Notes: a model not told the origin generated them from the letters alone. Shown: positions 36,100 to 49,126, counted from the first letter of the stretch. The stretch is 64,000 nt of DNA from Hyperoodon ampullatus (GCA_949752795.1 OX457058.1:158413353-158477352), one strand, 5' to 3'. Numbers and translations are program-made.

Positions 36100-36430
36100 T
36101 TCTTTTAAAAAAACTTTTTAAACATAAAAAGACTCATGACAAACAATTTCAAACAGTATATAAGGATATAAAATAAAAAGTAAAAATCTACCTATTCTAG
36201 CAATCATTCCCATTCCCCAGGGGTAACCACTGTTAGGAATTTTTTATGTACCTGCTTCAGAAATGTTTGTGTTTGTAAAGCATATATGAATATCCTTTTA
36301 AAAATAACACAACTGGGATTAAAGTATAACCAGGATGTGTTATTTGGCACTTTTTTTTTAAACTTAATAATGTATTTGGGATTTTCCATATCAGCATATA
36401 GAATTGCTACTAGCAAGTCAGAGTCAAAAA
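36100..36430. mobile_element. Ancient LINE-like fragment, family uncertain
   Basis: 'attcccattccccaggggta', 'accactgttaggaatttttt' and 'gggattttccatatcagcat' resemble an old L1 3' UTR text. Confidence 0.5.
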
Positions 36431-36659
36431 AAGTAAAAGGTATCTATAATATAGGATTACTGCTTTACTAAAGGGTCCCCTACGTGGGTCACAGGATGCT
36501 TGGTGACTCAGGGTCAGAATGCCTGGATTCCCTTCCCAACTCTGTCTAACCTCACACTTGACCCCTGTGTACAGGATGGAGAGGACCCTAAGACCTAAGC
36601 CACACTACCAGCCATTGCGAGGATCAACGACGATGATGACAATGACACCGCAGCCACCA

Positions 36660-36775
36660 CTTGAGCATATTTTTTGTACATATTAATTCGATGAAGCCTT
36701 ACTCACAACAATCCTTTGAAGATGTGCTATTATTATCCCCATTTTCAGATTGAGTGAGCCATCTCAGAGTGCACA
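36660..36775 (-). repeat. MIR SINE fragment
   Basis: 'cttactcacaacaatccttt' and 'attattatccccattttcag' followed by 'attgagtgagccat' are reverse MIR. Confidence 0.8.
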
Positions 36776-38074
36776 CCCAGTACTCTGAGTGCACAGTAAG
36801 TGCCTGAAGTTCTATCGAAGTAAACATGATGTCGGCAACCCCATCTTTGCCATGATATATTCCTCAAAGTGGCACTAGAAAGTGGGGGCCATTTTCCCTT
36901 AGGATAATGTATTGATAATTGAGGGTTCTGTTCCAACACCGGGCCTTGGCTTCCTATAAATTCCAGATATAATAAGATTTTGTAAAACAGAGATACAAAC
37001 CTCATTTAAAATAGCAGACTGATGTTCCATGCCTCAGAGTTTTTGAGAGATTAGTCCCTACAACCCTTCCTTTTTACTGATTAATGAAATAACATCCAGA
37101 AAATGTGTGGGTCACTTCTGGGCACATACTGCCTCCCCTCGTTACATTGTCTCAGTCATGAAACAATTTTTAAATGTGCACACATTTGAACCCCATTTGA
37201 CTACACAAGGGACTCCAACATATTCTATAGGTACATTGTATCACAGAATAATATTGTATCACAGATCTGACATAATATTAGTACACAAGTTAGAACAAGC
37301 ATTAAATATTTAATTAGAAATAGCTTTTCTTGCCTCCTTAGAATTTAAAAGGTCATTTGAGAAATGATTTGACTGACTCATTTCTCTTAGAAAAACTGTC
37401 TAGGGAAAAAGGGAATCAATACCTTCTTACCCTCTCAATACATTTTCCTGAAAAAGCCAGAGACCTTCAACATCAGTCCACCGGGTTTTTTCCCCTAACA
37501 TAGTTGCAGAACACCTCTATAGTTTGGGAAACCACTCAGGGTCTTAGCTTGGTTTGGGGTGCCCATGCTTTGACCTGATCCTCCTGCCAATCTCTCTCTC
37601 TCTTTTTGTTCCCCACACTTCTTCCCCAGCAAGGAAAGCCTTGAAGGTGAGGTAAGTCACAGAGGGGCCAACTGAGAGAAGGGAGGAAGAGGAGACTTGC
37701 ATTCCCTTAATGTGGTTACAGTGGATTGCATGCTATGCATTTTACTCTAAGGGTTAAAAAAGAAAAAAAGGACGGAGGATCTAACTCCTTCCCTCTTCCG
37801 CTTTGACTCCCACCCCCAGTGCTAGAAGATGAATTTCAGCACAGCACCTAGAAGATGGTAGGAGCTTATTCAAGTGGGGGTATCTGTCCCCTGTCCTGCC
37901 CTCTAATTTAGCATAACCTTCATGTCCAGTGCATTGTTTCGTACTCTCAATTATATTCAGCAATGACTGTCCATCCAGAAAGAAGTCAGGTAGCGCAGTC
38001 CTGCTCTGACAAAGGCACACGTTTAAAAGAAATGCTTGCTTTGGCTGCTGTGAGATCAGGAGTAAGGAAGGAAC
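36776..38074. other. no recognised feature (1.3 kb)
   Basis: Unique DNA. Open frames on both strands near 37781-38220 show no recognised product. Confidence 0.5.
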
Positions 38075-38275
38075 AGCAGTGCTTAACGGCACCCGAGACA
38101 GGGCCTGGGTGCCAGCTCAGCTACGTATGTTCTGGTCAACTCACAAGTCGGAACTCCAGCTTCCCGGTCTCTCAAGTGACGATAATATCATCTACCTCAC
38201 TGGCTGTGATTGACGATTAACTGAAAGAAGTATGTGAGACATTCTTTAAACGGCAGAGTTCCAGGTAACAACATG
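38075..38275 (+). repeat. MIR SINE, diverged
   Basis: 'gcttaacggcacccgagaca', 'gacgataatatcatctacct' and 'gattgacgattaactgaaag' keep MIR spacing. Confidence 0.6.
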
Positions 38276-38564
38276 AATATCAGTAGTGACCATCACTGCT
38301 CTCAGCTCTAAATGTGTTGGCGGTGGAGCGTGACAATTGCTTTAAAAGAGGAACTAAGTTGTTTCTGCTGTTCATGATCCCCCAGCCCATGGCCTACTCA
38401 GCTGCTGTTCCCAGAGCAGGTCCATCAGAATACTAACTAGTAGGTGAACACAATTCCAGTAGAAAATGGACCAGCTTATTTTTCATATGGACACAGATTT
38501 TTTCCCTTATTCCTCCTGTTTTATCAGACCCTCTGAACTACTTCCTTTTAGCAATAATTATAAA
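38276..38564. other. no recognised feature
   Basis: Unique DNA. Confidence 0.5.
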
Positions 38565-39300
38565 ATGTTTTTTAAAATTTTTTGTTACTGAAAATTTCAA
38601 ACATATATAAAAGTGGAGAGAAAGGTGTAACAAACCTCCACGTATGTATCACCAGCTTAATTATCAATGCATTCAAACCTTGTTTCACCTATATCCCTAC
38701 CCACTCTGCATTATTTTGAAGCAAGTTCCCAGTATCACATCATTTTATTCAAAAACATTTCCGCATGTATCTCCAAAAGATAAGGATTCTGTTTATAAGC
38801 ATAACCAAAATATTATAGCAAAAAACTATAATTACTTAATATTATCCAATATCTAGTAAGTATTAAAATTTTTCCAAATGTCTCAAAGATTTTTTTTTGC
38901 ACTTTGTTCAAATCAATTCTGTAATTAGTTGATAAATGTTGTCTTTTTTAATATAAAAGTTCTTTGTTCATCTTTTTTTTTCCTTTCTATTTATTAAAGA
39001 ACCTCGTTCTTTTGTCATATAGTTTGTCTTACAATCCACATTTTAATGATGTTGTGATTTAACAAGTTCCTCTGCCCCCCGTGTTTCCATGAATTTATAG
39101 TTAGATCTAGAGGCTTGATGAAATTCATATTTGATTTCTGGATAGAATAGCAAATTGATAGGTGGTATTCTGTACTTCCATCAGGAGGCAACTCATATCG
39201 ATTACCTCTGATTTTGTGTGCTTAGCAGCCACCGAGAATCAGTGCCTAGGTATTATTTCATAGGGATTGGAAAATGGTGATTTTCTCCCATTACTTTTTC
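38565..39300. mobile_element. Ancient L1-like fragment
   Basis: 'aatttcaaacatatataaaa' with 'gtggagagaaaggtgtaaca', 'catgtatctccaaaagataa' and 'ccaatatctagtaagtatt' follow a well-known old mammalian LINE text (L1M/L1ME class). Subfamily and strand are uncertain. Confidence 0.65.
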
Positions 39301-39604
39301 ATTTATTAATTGGGATGCTATTATTATTAAAGGTTTATATTTGCCTGAAATGAAAGCATATATTTCCCACTTCTGCTTTTGGCCATGAGGTTTTATGTTA
39401 GACAGTATATCAGAGTTCCTTTGTATCTACATATTTTATTAAAATCTATTATACTGAAAAGATGATCTAGTTAAAAAAACAAAACAAACAAACAAAAAAA
39501 TCTACTCAATTAGATTTCTGGGGAAAACAACTGGGAAACATTATCCAGAAATCTTCACTCCAAGGGTAGAGAAAGACGGGTCCACAGTACATCATTCAGA
39601 TTCA
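39301..39604. other. no recognised feature
   Basis: AT-rich unique DNA with an A-rich run near 39474-39500. Confidence 0.5.
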
Positions 39605-39790
39605 TACTTGATTCTTATGAGCTCTATGATTTTGGTCAAAGTTTAACATTTTGACACCCAGTTTTCTCATCTATAAAATAGGGATATAATACCTACTTTG
39701 TGGTTTTTGTGAGGATTCATGGTAAAGTGTGCAAAGAGCCTGTTCCAGTGTCCAAAAAATGAGTAGATGCTCAATAAAATGTAATTATGA
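39605..39790 (+). repeat. MIR SINE
   Basis: 'cagttttctcatctataaaa', 'tagggatataatacctactt', 'tgtgaggattcatggtaaag' and 'agatgctcaataaaatgtaa'. Confidence 0.9.
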
Positions 39791-39794
39791 CTAG

Positions 39795-39980
39795 TTGCAG
39801 CACTGTCTCCTCCAGACCCAGCACAGTGCCTGGCCAACAGCAGTTGCTTAATAAATGCTGGGTGAATAAATAAAGGGACGTTGGGTTTACTTTGTCCCAA
39901 GCTGATGATGGCTTTAAGATGCTGGGGACACAGAAGTGAACAAAACAAAGTCTCTGCTCATGAATTTACATTTAATCGTA
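39795..39980. repeat. L2 LINE 3' fragments
   Basis: 'cccagcacagtgcctggcca' with 'ttgcttaataaatgctgggt' (plus, 39815-39875) adjoins 'gatgctggggacacagaagt' with 'gaacaaaacaaagtctctgc' (minus, 39915-39960). Confidence 0.65.
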
Positions 39981-40206
39981 TAAAGGAATGGAGATGGGCA
40001 TTATTTGTTCCGGGATAATAATTATTCCAGTTGGCTATTTTGAAAATAAGTACTGTTGGTGACCCACAGGGTTGGGGCAAGAGAGAGGAACAGGATCAAC
40101 TCAATTACATCACTAGAGACATAAGAAGGAATCAATTTCCTCATAAGAATGATAAATCAGTACTATTATTACCTTTGACTTGGCCTGAGGTACACTGAAG
40201 GCTCAC
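39981..40206. other. no recognised feature
   Basis: Unique DNA. Confidence 0.5.
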
Positions 40207-40664
40207 CTAGTGTACTGGCTTCAACTGTATCTTCCCAAAAGGTAGGCTGATGTCCTAACCCCCAGAACCTGTGAATATGACCTAATGTGGAAATACAGTC
40301 TTTGCAAACATAATCTATTTAAGATGAGGTCATACCAGATTAGAGTGGGCTCTAAATCCAATCACTGGTGTACTTACAAGGGACAGGGAGACACAGAGAT
40401 ACACGGGGAAGACCACATGGGGATGGACTCAGAGATTAATGTTATGCTGCCATAAACCAAGAAATGCCAAGGACTGCCAATACCACCAGATACTAGAAGA
40501 GGCAAGAAAGGATTCTTCCCCACAGCCTTGTGAGAGCGCACGGCCCTCCTGACACACTGACCTAGGATTTCTAGTCTCCAGGATTATGAGAGAATAAATT
40601 TCTCTTGTTTTAGGCCACCCAGTTCGTGGTAACTTTTTCGGGCGGCTCTAGGAAGCTAATACAT
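40207..40664 (+). mobile_element. MLT1 MaLR LTR, near full length
   Basis: 'gtcctaacccccagaacctg', 'tgaatatgacctaatgtgga', 'agatgaggtcataccagatt', 'ctctaaatccaatcactggt', 'ctagtctccaggattatgag' with AATAAA, and terminal 'ggaagctaatac' match MLT1B/C along the whole length. Confidence 0.93.
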
Positions 40665-41264
40665 CCAGTGAACCCAGACCAAAGATCTGGACCAATCGGC
40701 CTACTGGTGGCTCAAACTGTTTAGTGGGATAAAGAGAGCAAAGGGGAAGGGAGGGGGTCCTAGACAGGAGAACTTGAATCAGTTTTAGTTCATCTTACAT
40801 CAACTAGGCCCATGACGGACTCTTCAAAGCTGTGCAAGTACCAACAGGTAAGCCTGCTTTACCTGAAAAGCAGGTAGACAGAAGCCACAGAACTTGTTGG
40901 CACTGATACCTTAGGAATGAGAATGTTCTTTGAGAAGTTTGGCGGGGGAAACAGTGACATCCTCTTCTACAGGGTAAAGGAGAAACACTAACACTGCCCA
41001 GATGCAGTGGGAGAAACATTCTACCCTAGGCACCTACCTCTCTACATTTATTGTATCTCAGGAAGGCTCGATGACCTAACGGAAAAGCTGCTAAGCACTC
41101 CCCTAGTTACCTAGCCATGCTAAGCCTCTGCTACTGCCCCCCTCACACTATGAGAAGATGTCAACACAATAATGCAGTAAAGAACTCAGCCTGTGAGAGG
41201 TGCTGGGCTGGCACCCTCTGTAACGTCACTGTCTAGATACTTGGTATAGGAACTAGTGGTATGG
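40665..41264. other. no recognised feature
   Basis: Unique DNA. A minus-strand frame at 40804-41019 is without recognised domain. Confidence 0.5.
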
Positions 41265-41345
41265 CCATTCACAGACATTCACTCAGCCCCCTTTCCATGC
41301 CAGGCACGGAGCTGGATGCTGAAGAGACTAAGAATGAGCTACACT
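41265..41345 (-). repeat. L2 LINE 3' fragment
   Basis: 'cagacattcactcagccccc' then 'catgccaggcacggagctgg', 'atgctgaagagactaagaat'. Confidence 0.65.
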
Positions 41346-41507
41346 TTTTGATAAATTAATTGTGTTGGGGATGCGGGATTGGGGATGGCTCCTTTTTTTT
41401 TCCCCCCTTAAAATGTCTTTTAATTTTATAATAATGTTTTATAATGAAATACTTAAAATGAAAACTCTGATCTAATTTTTAAAAAGATGTGAGAAAAGCT
41501 GCCACAT

Positions 41508-41552
41508 GTGTATGTGTATATACGCATGTAGTTTATATATATACATGTATAT

Positions 41553-41591
<39 letters not shown>
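41508..41591. repeat. TA/TG-rich stretch with a (CA)n microsatellite
   Basis: A mixed TG/TA region is followed by about 19 CA units (41553-41591). Confidence 0.95.
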
Positions 41592-41593
<2 letters not shown>

Positions 41594-42091
41594 TCAATCT
41601 TCCCACAAGGCACGGCACTAGGTGCCTCGGGAGACGGGTACCCTCACCAGTCTCCAATTTACCCTCACCCCCACCGCACTAACACTGAGTCCGTAGCACA
41701 TGATTTAGCACGCAATTGGTGGCTAATTATTTCAGGTGTGCTAGTTTCATTTTCCCAGGTTAGTTCCCCCAGGGCAGGAATTACCTCCTTTCACACCATC
41801 TGTTAGCACCTACTCAAGAGCCCACCATGCCCCAGGATTAGCTGGCCTTACAAACTAGACGATGCAATAGACTTCTTTGGACCTTTCTGGAAAACAAGCC
41901 ATAACAAGTTGCCTGGTGATTATGTTAAGGCAACAAAGGAAGCAGAAGAGAGTATGACTAAGAGTTCTGCTCACATTTAGGGTCTGCTTCTTCATTTCCT
42001 ATTGGTTCACCCTGAAATGGCACCACCAAGACCACAGGGCAAAACATGGCAAGAGCCACCTGTGAGGCACCAGCACCTGAAAAAGAGATGT
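41592..42091. other. no recognised feature
   Basis: Unique DNA. Confidence 0.5.
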
Positions 42092-42128
42092 ATATGTGCG
42101 TGTGTGTGCGTGCGTGTGTGTGTGTGTA
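42092..42128. repeat. (TG)n microsatellite with CG interruptions
   Basis: About 18 TG units interrupted by TGCG steps. Confidence 0.95.
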
Positions 42129-42244
42129 CACTGCCATGTGTATAATACTGGAAGGCTAGAGCAAATAAAAGGCCTCTGGAATTTTACTGTTCCTTCACGA
42201 CTGCCACAGATGCTTTGGATGCTTGCTGGAAGCAACCAGGATAA

Positions 42245-42325
42245 TTTAGCCCCTCACGTCTTTGGCAATGTGGACAGGAGTGCTATGTGCAAGCCACTGT
42301 GCTAAGTACTTGAGATCTGCTCCTC
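42245..42325 (-). repeat. MIR/L2 trace
   Basis: 'agtgctatgtgcaagccact' and 'gtgctaagtacttgagatct' resemble a reverse MIR start. Confidence 0.5.
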
Positions 42326-43704
42326 TACTTACTCCATTCAGAGGCTCTCACCTCAGGTAGCACTAACCCTGTTTCAGGGGTTGGGAAGCTGCCTAGAAAG
42401 GGCAGAGCCGGTGTGGACCTCCTGTCTTGGTGACCCCAGCATAGACTTTCTGCATGACCACAGTCCCACCCTATTGGGAGGCAGGGGAGAGAAAAGTAAT
42501 AAGTAAAGTTGTTAGTCCCTAGCCCTTTTTCTCCCCTACTTGCATCCGTCACTCACCAGTATGAGCAATGAACTCTGACCAGAGACCCTCAAATGATGCC
42601 ACAAAGCTGCCTCTATGCATCTCTCTATCCTTGGACAGAGGAGAAAAAGATGACCTCGTTGAAGCTGCCCAACGAGGGTTAAAAGCTGCATCCTCCCTCC
42701 TCTCCACACAGAGCAGCTAATCGAGGTCACAGCCATAGAAACCAAACAAAAGGCTCCCGGGAGCCCACACATCCTCGCCTCATGGCTGCCAACCGCTGTG
42801 GGAAGGGAAAAGGGAGCCCCCGCCCTCCTTCATTCCTCAACAGCTTAATGAAGATTTGGCCTGTCATCTTCCCAGGGAACAAACTCCATGGCTGTCTGAG
42901 ATTGATTTTTATTCTCAAACAACACAGCAGATCCTCCTTTAAAACCAAAAGTCAGCAATAAAATGGATCATAAACATGTATATGGGGTTATAACCCCCCA
43001 ACTACTCTAAAGTGGCTGGATTTCTCCCAGCCTCCCGGGCCTGTCAAAACCAAATTCCTGAGCAAGTTCCCCATGTCACCACTGGGGACGGCGAGGTTGG
43101 TGGAGTCCATGGCTCTCACAGGGCTGCTGCCACAAACAGCTCTCTTAGGCCACATCCCCTGTGGTCTCAAAGTAATGGGCGTATTTGTCTGATATCATTT
43201 ATTAGCAAATGAGGATATCCAGCTGGCTTTGCAGATTTGAGATGATTCTGAAAAAAGTCACATTCACACTCTAAAATGTCCAAGATTCTAAGCACATAAA
43301 TGACAAAAAAAAAAGTACTTTGTATACATCATAAGCAAGCGCTGTTTTTTAATCCAGCAAAGAAAACTGAACCATTGCCTTGTTAGACTTATTTTATTTA
43401 TACCCTTTAAAATCGCTCTTCTGGGGATATAAATTCCAGGAAAAAAGTCATCATTATTCGAACATTAAACATATTTTACTGTTGAGGTCTCCAAATGGGC
43501 ATGAGTATGTTAAACCTACCTCAGTGCCTTGAACTTCTTTTGTCACCTTTGTAGAACTAAGCTGAACTGTAAACTGTTTCTGAGACTGAGGATATTTAGC
43601 TCTTTTCAAATAAGGAAGAAGATGTCATACAGAAAAAAGATTGGGTTTATCCTTTATAGATTCAAGGCATGGTGATAATAACTATAATAATAATTATCAT
43701 TATA
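42326..43704. other. no recognised feature (1.4 kb)
   Basis: Unique, fairly GC-rich until 43170, then AT-rich. Several short open frames on the minus strand (42325-43170) are not supported by splice sites or a known product. Confidence 0.45.
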
Positions 43705-43925
43705 CTGGAAGAACTGACATCTACTAAGCACACTTATAGTATCAAGCAGTTTTCTAAGAACACTAAATACATTTCTCATTCACCTTATCAATCCTATGAA
43801 ATTACTACTGTGATTGTTCTAATTTTGTAGACAAAGAAACTGAAGCTCAGAAAAGTTAAGTGTTTTCTACAAGGTCAAACTGCTAATAAGTATGGAAGCC
43901 AGTGTTCAAACCAGGCAGTTAGTTG
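43705..43925 (-). repeat. MIR SINE
   Basis: 'gacatctactaagcacactt', 'ttgtagacaaagaaactgaa', 'gctcagaaaagttaagtg' and 'tgttcaaaccaggcagtt': reverse MIR. Confidence 0.88.
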
Positions 43926-44049
43926 CCAAAGGATTAGTGGGTAGATAGTAAACATGGCTTGAACATGGAATGGGCTGCCTCTCTAGTGACTGCATCCTTC
44001 AAAGTTAGGTATTCAGGCAGGAACTGCCATACTGAGGACTCATATACAC
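43926..44049. other. no recognised feature
   Basis: Short unique stretch. Confidence 0.5.
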
Positions 44050-44255
44050 ACTACTATTTATAAAATAGATAACTAATAAGGACCTACTATATAGCACAGG
44101 GAACTCTACTCGATATTCTGTAATGACCTATATGGGAAAAGAATCTTAAAAAGAGTGGATATATGTACATGTATAACTGATTCACTATCTGTACACCTGA
44201 AACTAACACAACACTATAAATCAACTATACTCCAATAAAAAATTTTTTAAAAAGA
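44050..44255 (+). mobile_element. 5'-truncated L1 3' end
   Basis: 'catagcac'-type start with 'gggaactctactcgatattc', 'tgtaatgacctatatgggaa', 'acacctgaaactaacacaac' and 'caactatactccaataaaaa': cetartiodactyl L1 3' terminus, well preserved. Confidence 0.92.
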
Positions 44256-45387
44256 GCTTCACTTGGGACCTTGGCAAACTACCCACTCTGGTCCCCGGTG
44301 ATGCTCAGTTCTTCAGATTCCATGATACTGAGCTACTTAGTATCAATATGATTTTATTTTCCAGATTTGAACAGATTCTCTAGTTACATTTTCCCGCATT
44401 TATCAGGAAGTTTGTAGGTCATTCAAAAAGCAGAGAATCCGTTTGTCGTCACACATGATATTCACATTTCTGTCTAAAGAAAAGAGCTTGGTTTGCACAC
44501 CTGTTCCCAAATGACTTCCCTTTCTTCTTGGAAGCAGATGGTAAAATATGTCTTGGTCAAAGTTTCTGTTCTAAAGCCAAGAAGCTCATCAGTGAGAAGG
44601 ATGCTATACAGCACCTGCAGCTCACTCTACTCTTAAGCGAGCCCCAGTTAGAATGAATGTCAAGGTTCACGCGTGGCAGTGAGGCCAGAGACGATTCCGT
44701 CAAACCAGCCAACCAGCCTTCGGGTAGTCACTGTGCCACCTCCAGGGCATTAGTAGTTGGCCAAATCCAATACCCACTTCCTTTCTGCTGGAAGTGTGCA
44801 TCTAAGAAGCATCTATAATGGAGAAGTGAAATATTAGATGTGTTGAAAGACTGCTTATTTTGTCTGGCATGACTACTTTTTTCCTTCACTTCTCTTACTT
44901 AAATATTAGGCCACAATTCAAATCCCACTACACACTATGGAGCTTTCAAAACAAAGGAACTGGGGAAGGTGCTCATTTCATCATCCAGGTTTGAAATAAT
45001 TTAGAATCTTCACCAACTTTCTAGAGCCTCTGAAACAGTGACAGCCACCACCTATTATTATTATGAGGGCCGACAGCTAGGATTTCAGGCCTCAAGCAAG
45101 CTCTTCACACCTTCCTCTCTTTCTACTTCCAGGTCCTTCTCAACTTTGCCAAAACACCCTCCCTGGGCACCTGGAAGGAAAGAGGGACATATCTTGTTTA
45201 TCAGGAGCTGAAGCACTTTGGCTGATGTTCCTTCCATAAGCGAGGCTGGCACAAGGAACCACTGGCTAGCCTAAGTCAGAAACAATGCAGAAGGAAGAGA
45301 GGCAAGGAGCAAGACATGTGGAGTGGGAACACCCTACAGCAATGGGTGCACCATCCCAGGGAGCCAGGCAGCTCTTCTGAACAAAGA
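44256..45387. other. no recognised feature (1.1 kb)
   Basis: Unique DNA. Confidence 0.5.
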
Positions 45388-45396
45388 CTTGCTGCC

Positions 45397-45402
<6 letters not shown>

Positions 45403-45435
<33 letters not shown>

Positions 45436-45631
45436 ATTTTGCAGTACGCAGGCCTCTCACTGTTGTGGCCTCTCCCATTGCGGAGCACAGGCTCCGGACG
45501 CGCAGGCTCAGCAGACATGGCTCACACGCCCAGCCGCTCCACAGCATGTGGGACCTTCCCGGACCGGGGCACGAACCCACGTCCCCTGCATCGGCAGGCG
45601 GACTCTCAACCACTGTGCCACCAGGGAAGCC
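45403..45631 (-). mobile_element. CHR SINE, young type
   Basis: A 30-base T tail then the reverse CHR body. Flanked by a 15-bp duplication 'cttgctgccgacttt' (45388-45402) and 'cttgctgccgatttt' (45632-45646), with one mismatch. Confidence 0.97.
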
Positions 45632-45646
45632 CTTGCTGCCGATTTT

Positions 45647-46714
45647 AGATACAAGAGTAAGCACTAACGACAGTGACCCATTCTCTGCATGAAGACTGAC
45701 CAGAGACACTCTGCAAGACACTACCCAATAATCATCTGTGTGCTAATGGAATGGAAAGGAAAAAGGAAGAGAGAAGGAACTAGAAGAAAGAAAAAGGGAA
45801 AGGGAAGAGGTCTCACTACAAGCCCTAATCATTTCCCTCTTCACCCCAAACACTTCCTGTCATATCCATCTAACAAGATGCGCAGAGATGGTCTAGAGAG
45901 ATGGACGGAACAGGACAGGAAGGTGCTGAGTGAGGAATATCCACTGCTTCACCTCTCAAGAGCTGTTTCTAATTTTGGTTCTGTGGATACAGCTAGACTG
46001 TCAGTCATGCTGCCACAGGAAAAACCCTGCATCTAAAAGGGAGATCAAGGAGAGACTGAAGGGAGGTCTAAATTAAAGGAAGACCAGGAATTCATACCAC
46101 GGCTATGGGTTCTGCAAGTTTCATAAATAATACCCTTGGATTTACTATGGAGTCAGTCCTGCCAAAATTTACAAGGGGATGTGTAACCCAGTTGAGGAAA
46201 GTCATTAAAAAATGTCAGTATGAGAGGAAGCAAGATCAAAATAAATTATTTGTTGAGAGTATTATTTGTTAATGGAGCATATTTAGGAGAAAGAGAATTT
46301 GGGGGTGGTGAAGAGAGACAGATGCACAATATGCAAGGCAGATACTGAAAGAGCAAGGTTCTTGAAGAGGCGATACGATTAATTCAAGACTTTGTGGTTT
46401 TCAGTAGAGCTCAGGGGCACAGAGGTTACACATATGTGGTAGGGGTTACTCAGGATTGAGAACTGGCCAAAGGGATATAGTGGCAAGTCAAAGAGTTAAA
46501 GATTCTAAGGCTGTTGGTAGAACACTGAAGAAAATTACCCTTTGGGTCCAGGCTGGGTAGGAAGGAAAGTGAAGCCAGAAGATCACTGAGAGAAGTTCCA
46601 GGCAGCAGTGAGACCCAAAGTTTGGCCTGCCACTGGACAGCTGAGAAGGCAACTGCCCATAATACCTGCCCTCTACATAGTATTCACAGTTTAGAAGTTA
46701 ACTCGACCATGCAT
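45647..46714. other. no recognised feature (1.1 kb)
   Basis: Unique DNA with a purine-rich stretch at 45750-45815. Confidence 0.5.
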
Positions 46715-46915
46715 ACATCATTTGATTCCTCAATAAACCCTGTGAAGTAGTTACATCGAGTAGGTATCATTATGGCCATGTTCCAGATGAAGAAACTGAG
46801 GCTCAGAGGCACGAGTGATTTCCCCAAATCTTATCACTGCTAAGTGGGAGAGTGAGGCCTCCAAATGAGCTCTTCTGACTCCTAGTTCAGGGCTCGTTCC
46901 ACTACCCAAGGACTC
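46715..46915 (-). repeat. MIR SINE
   Basis: 'tttgattcctcaataaaccc', 'ttccagatgaagaaactgag', 'gctcagaggcacgagtgatt' and 'actcctagttcagggctcgt': reverse MIR. Confidence 0.92.
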
Positions 46916-47495
46916 CACATCACTGGAAATAACATTAAGGGGAGGATGGGCTTGGAGAAGACAGTCAAGGGCCAGAGTCAGCAATGCACACGCACAACCT
47001 GGGCAGAGGGTGGTGGAAGTGGACATGGAGGTTTATTTAAAATTGTGGAACAGTGGCAGCTCCATAATGGCATGAAAGTAACCAAGGAGAAAGGAGATGA
47101 TGCCAGTCCTTCCAAGGTTGAGGAAATTAGAGCCACAGGGAAGGGAAGCCAGATGACTTTAGGACAAGAAAGTATAAGGAGAACAATGTACAGGTAGAGG
47201 ACGTAGACTATTTTCTCACCATCAACAAGAGTTTGAAAGATACAAGACGGCTCAGGTTGGAATGAGTGAATGAATGAAAGGCAAAGGAGCGGGGCAAAGG
47301 GGCTCTGGCCTCAGATGAAGGATGAGCGACAGCAAGGATGAGGGAGACCAGGGGTCAAGAGGGGGTGGGGCTGTAACAGTGACAGGAAAGGAGTAGTTGC
47401 TACAGAAGCTGTGGCACTTTCCCAGGGTTCCAAGTCCTAGTCCCAGGGTTCTAACTGGAATATTAGTGTGAGGATGTGAACATCACTGTGAGCTT
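46916..47495. other. no recognised feature
   Basis: Purine-rich unique DNA. Confidence 0.5.
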
Positions 47496-47572
47496 CAGAT
47501 GAGCAATGTGTATAAAAGTACCTGATGGTACCTGGCAAATAGCAGGTGCTTGATAACCTTTGGTTGAAACTG
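47496..47572 (+). repeat. MIR SINE 3' fragment
   Basis: 'gtacctggcaaatagcaggt' with 'gcttgataacctttggttg'. Confidence 0.7.
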
Positions 47573-47754
47573 AAGTTGAGGCGTGCGGACTTCAGGAAAT
47601 TTTCTCCTCACTGTTGACTTTTGTCTTTTAGCCAAATACTGACTGTATACTATTACAGACAACGTGTTTGAGGTGATCTAATAATGAATCAGACATTGAC
47701 ACTGCTTTTAGCCTCAAGGCACACTGATAGAGACTACAGTGTAATCTGATGGTG

Positions 47755-48380
47755 AATAACCACTTGTTCAGCAAATAATTATTAAGCATCTATTATGTGC
47801 CAGGCACTTGGTGATGCACCAGTGACAACAGAAAGTCCCTGTGAACAAGGGGTTCATGTGGGCAAAACAGACAATTAGAAACAGACAAATAGAGCTTCCC
47901 TGGTGGCACAGTGGTTGAGAGTCCGCCTGCTGATGCAGGGGACACGCGTTCATGCCCCAGTCCGGGAAGATCCCACATGCCGCAGAGCGGCTGGGCCCGT
48001 GAGCCATGGCCGCTGAGCCTGCGCGTCCAGAGCCTGTGCTCCGCAACGGGAGAGGCCACAACAGTGAGAGGCCCGCGTACCGCAAAAAAAAAAAAAAAAA
48101 AAAAGAAAGAAACAGACAAATATTATCAAGTGGGGTTAAGTGCAATGGAAAACACAAAGCAGGGTAAGGAGATAGAGAGTAAATAGGGCACAGAAGGCCC
48201 TGTGTCAGATGGGGTGATCTGGGAAGGCCTCCACGAGGATGTGACAACTGAGCAGAGACCTGAATGGAGTAAGGGAGTGAGATGTGTGACAGTCTTGAAG
48301 AACAGTCTTCCAGACAGAGGGAATAGCAAGAGAAAAAGCTCTGAAGCAAAGAACAGCACATGAGCCAGTTCTGAATGAAT
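47755..48380 (-). repeat. L2 LINE 3' end split by a CHR SINE
   Basis: 'tattatgtgccaggcacttg' on the left and 'tctgggaaggcctccacgag', 'cagagacctgaatggagtaa', 'ttccagacagagggaatagc' on the right are consecutive reverse L2 text, separated by the CHR at 47892-48107. Confidence 0.85.
47892..48107 (+). mobile_element. CHR SINE, young type
   Basis: Full-length copy with a perfect 15-bp duplication 'agaaacagacaaata' (47877-47891 and 48108-48122). Confidence 0.97.
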
Positions 48381-49126
48381 ATGATAAAGCAGAAGGTAGT
48401 AAGTGATACAGTGAAGCTGCTGTGGTAGAGAAGTTACTCCCGCCTTGGGGTGTTGGTGTATTTGGGGAGAGCATGATGAGGAGTCAAGGCAGGCTTCCTG
48501 GAGGTACTGGCATCTGAGATGGACCATGGTGGAGGAACTATTTGGACCCATGGCAAAGAACACTGTCAATCAAAGCCCAAAAGGAGAAAAGCAAAGGACG
48601 TGCGTGGGGGACAAAGAACCATTGGGTTTGGATGGACAGCACATCTGATAGAGGGCAGTGGTTGACAATCAGGAAGGAAAGGTAAGATAAGACCAAAATG
48701 TGGAGGGAGGGAGAAAGGGCAGAAGGGAAGGAAACATACAATTTTTGAACTATCCATCAGGTGTGGGGATAGGTACTTTACATGATTTCACTTAGTTATT
48801 ATTTATTTCAGTAAATAAAAATGTCTTCCATTAAACAAAATAAATATTTCTTTTAGTAAGTAGCTCCTAATACACATTGCCAAGCTCATGTTAAAGATGA
48901 CAAACTGAAGCCAGGTTAAACCTGACAGTGAGCCATGGATACCACAGGAAGGAGGTCAGAGTTTAGGCAGGGAAGTCATGGAAGGTTTGTGGACACAGGA
49001 GAGACACAGGCAGCACTGTGCCACCCTGGGATGAACACAGTGTGGTTCCAGGGTCGGGGGCAAGCAAATGATGGTACAGACCTCAGACTATCAACTGACG
49101 GGATTAACTGTCTTGTTTCTTTTGTA
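48381..49126. other. no gene; L2/MIR traces
   Basis: A repeated L2-like phrase 'caggcttcctggaggtactg' lies near 48490, and a weak minus-strand MIR near 48745-48800. The remainder is unique. Confidence 0.5.
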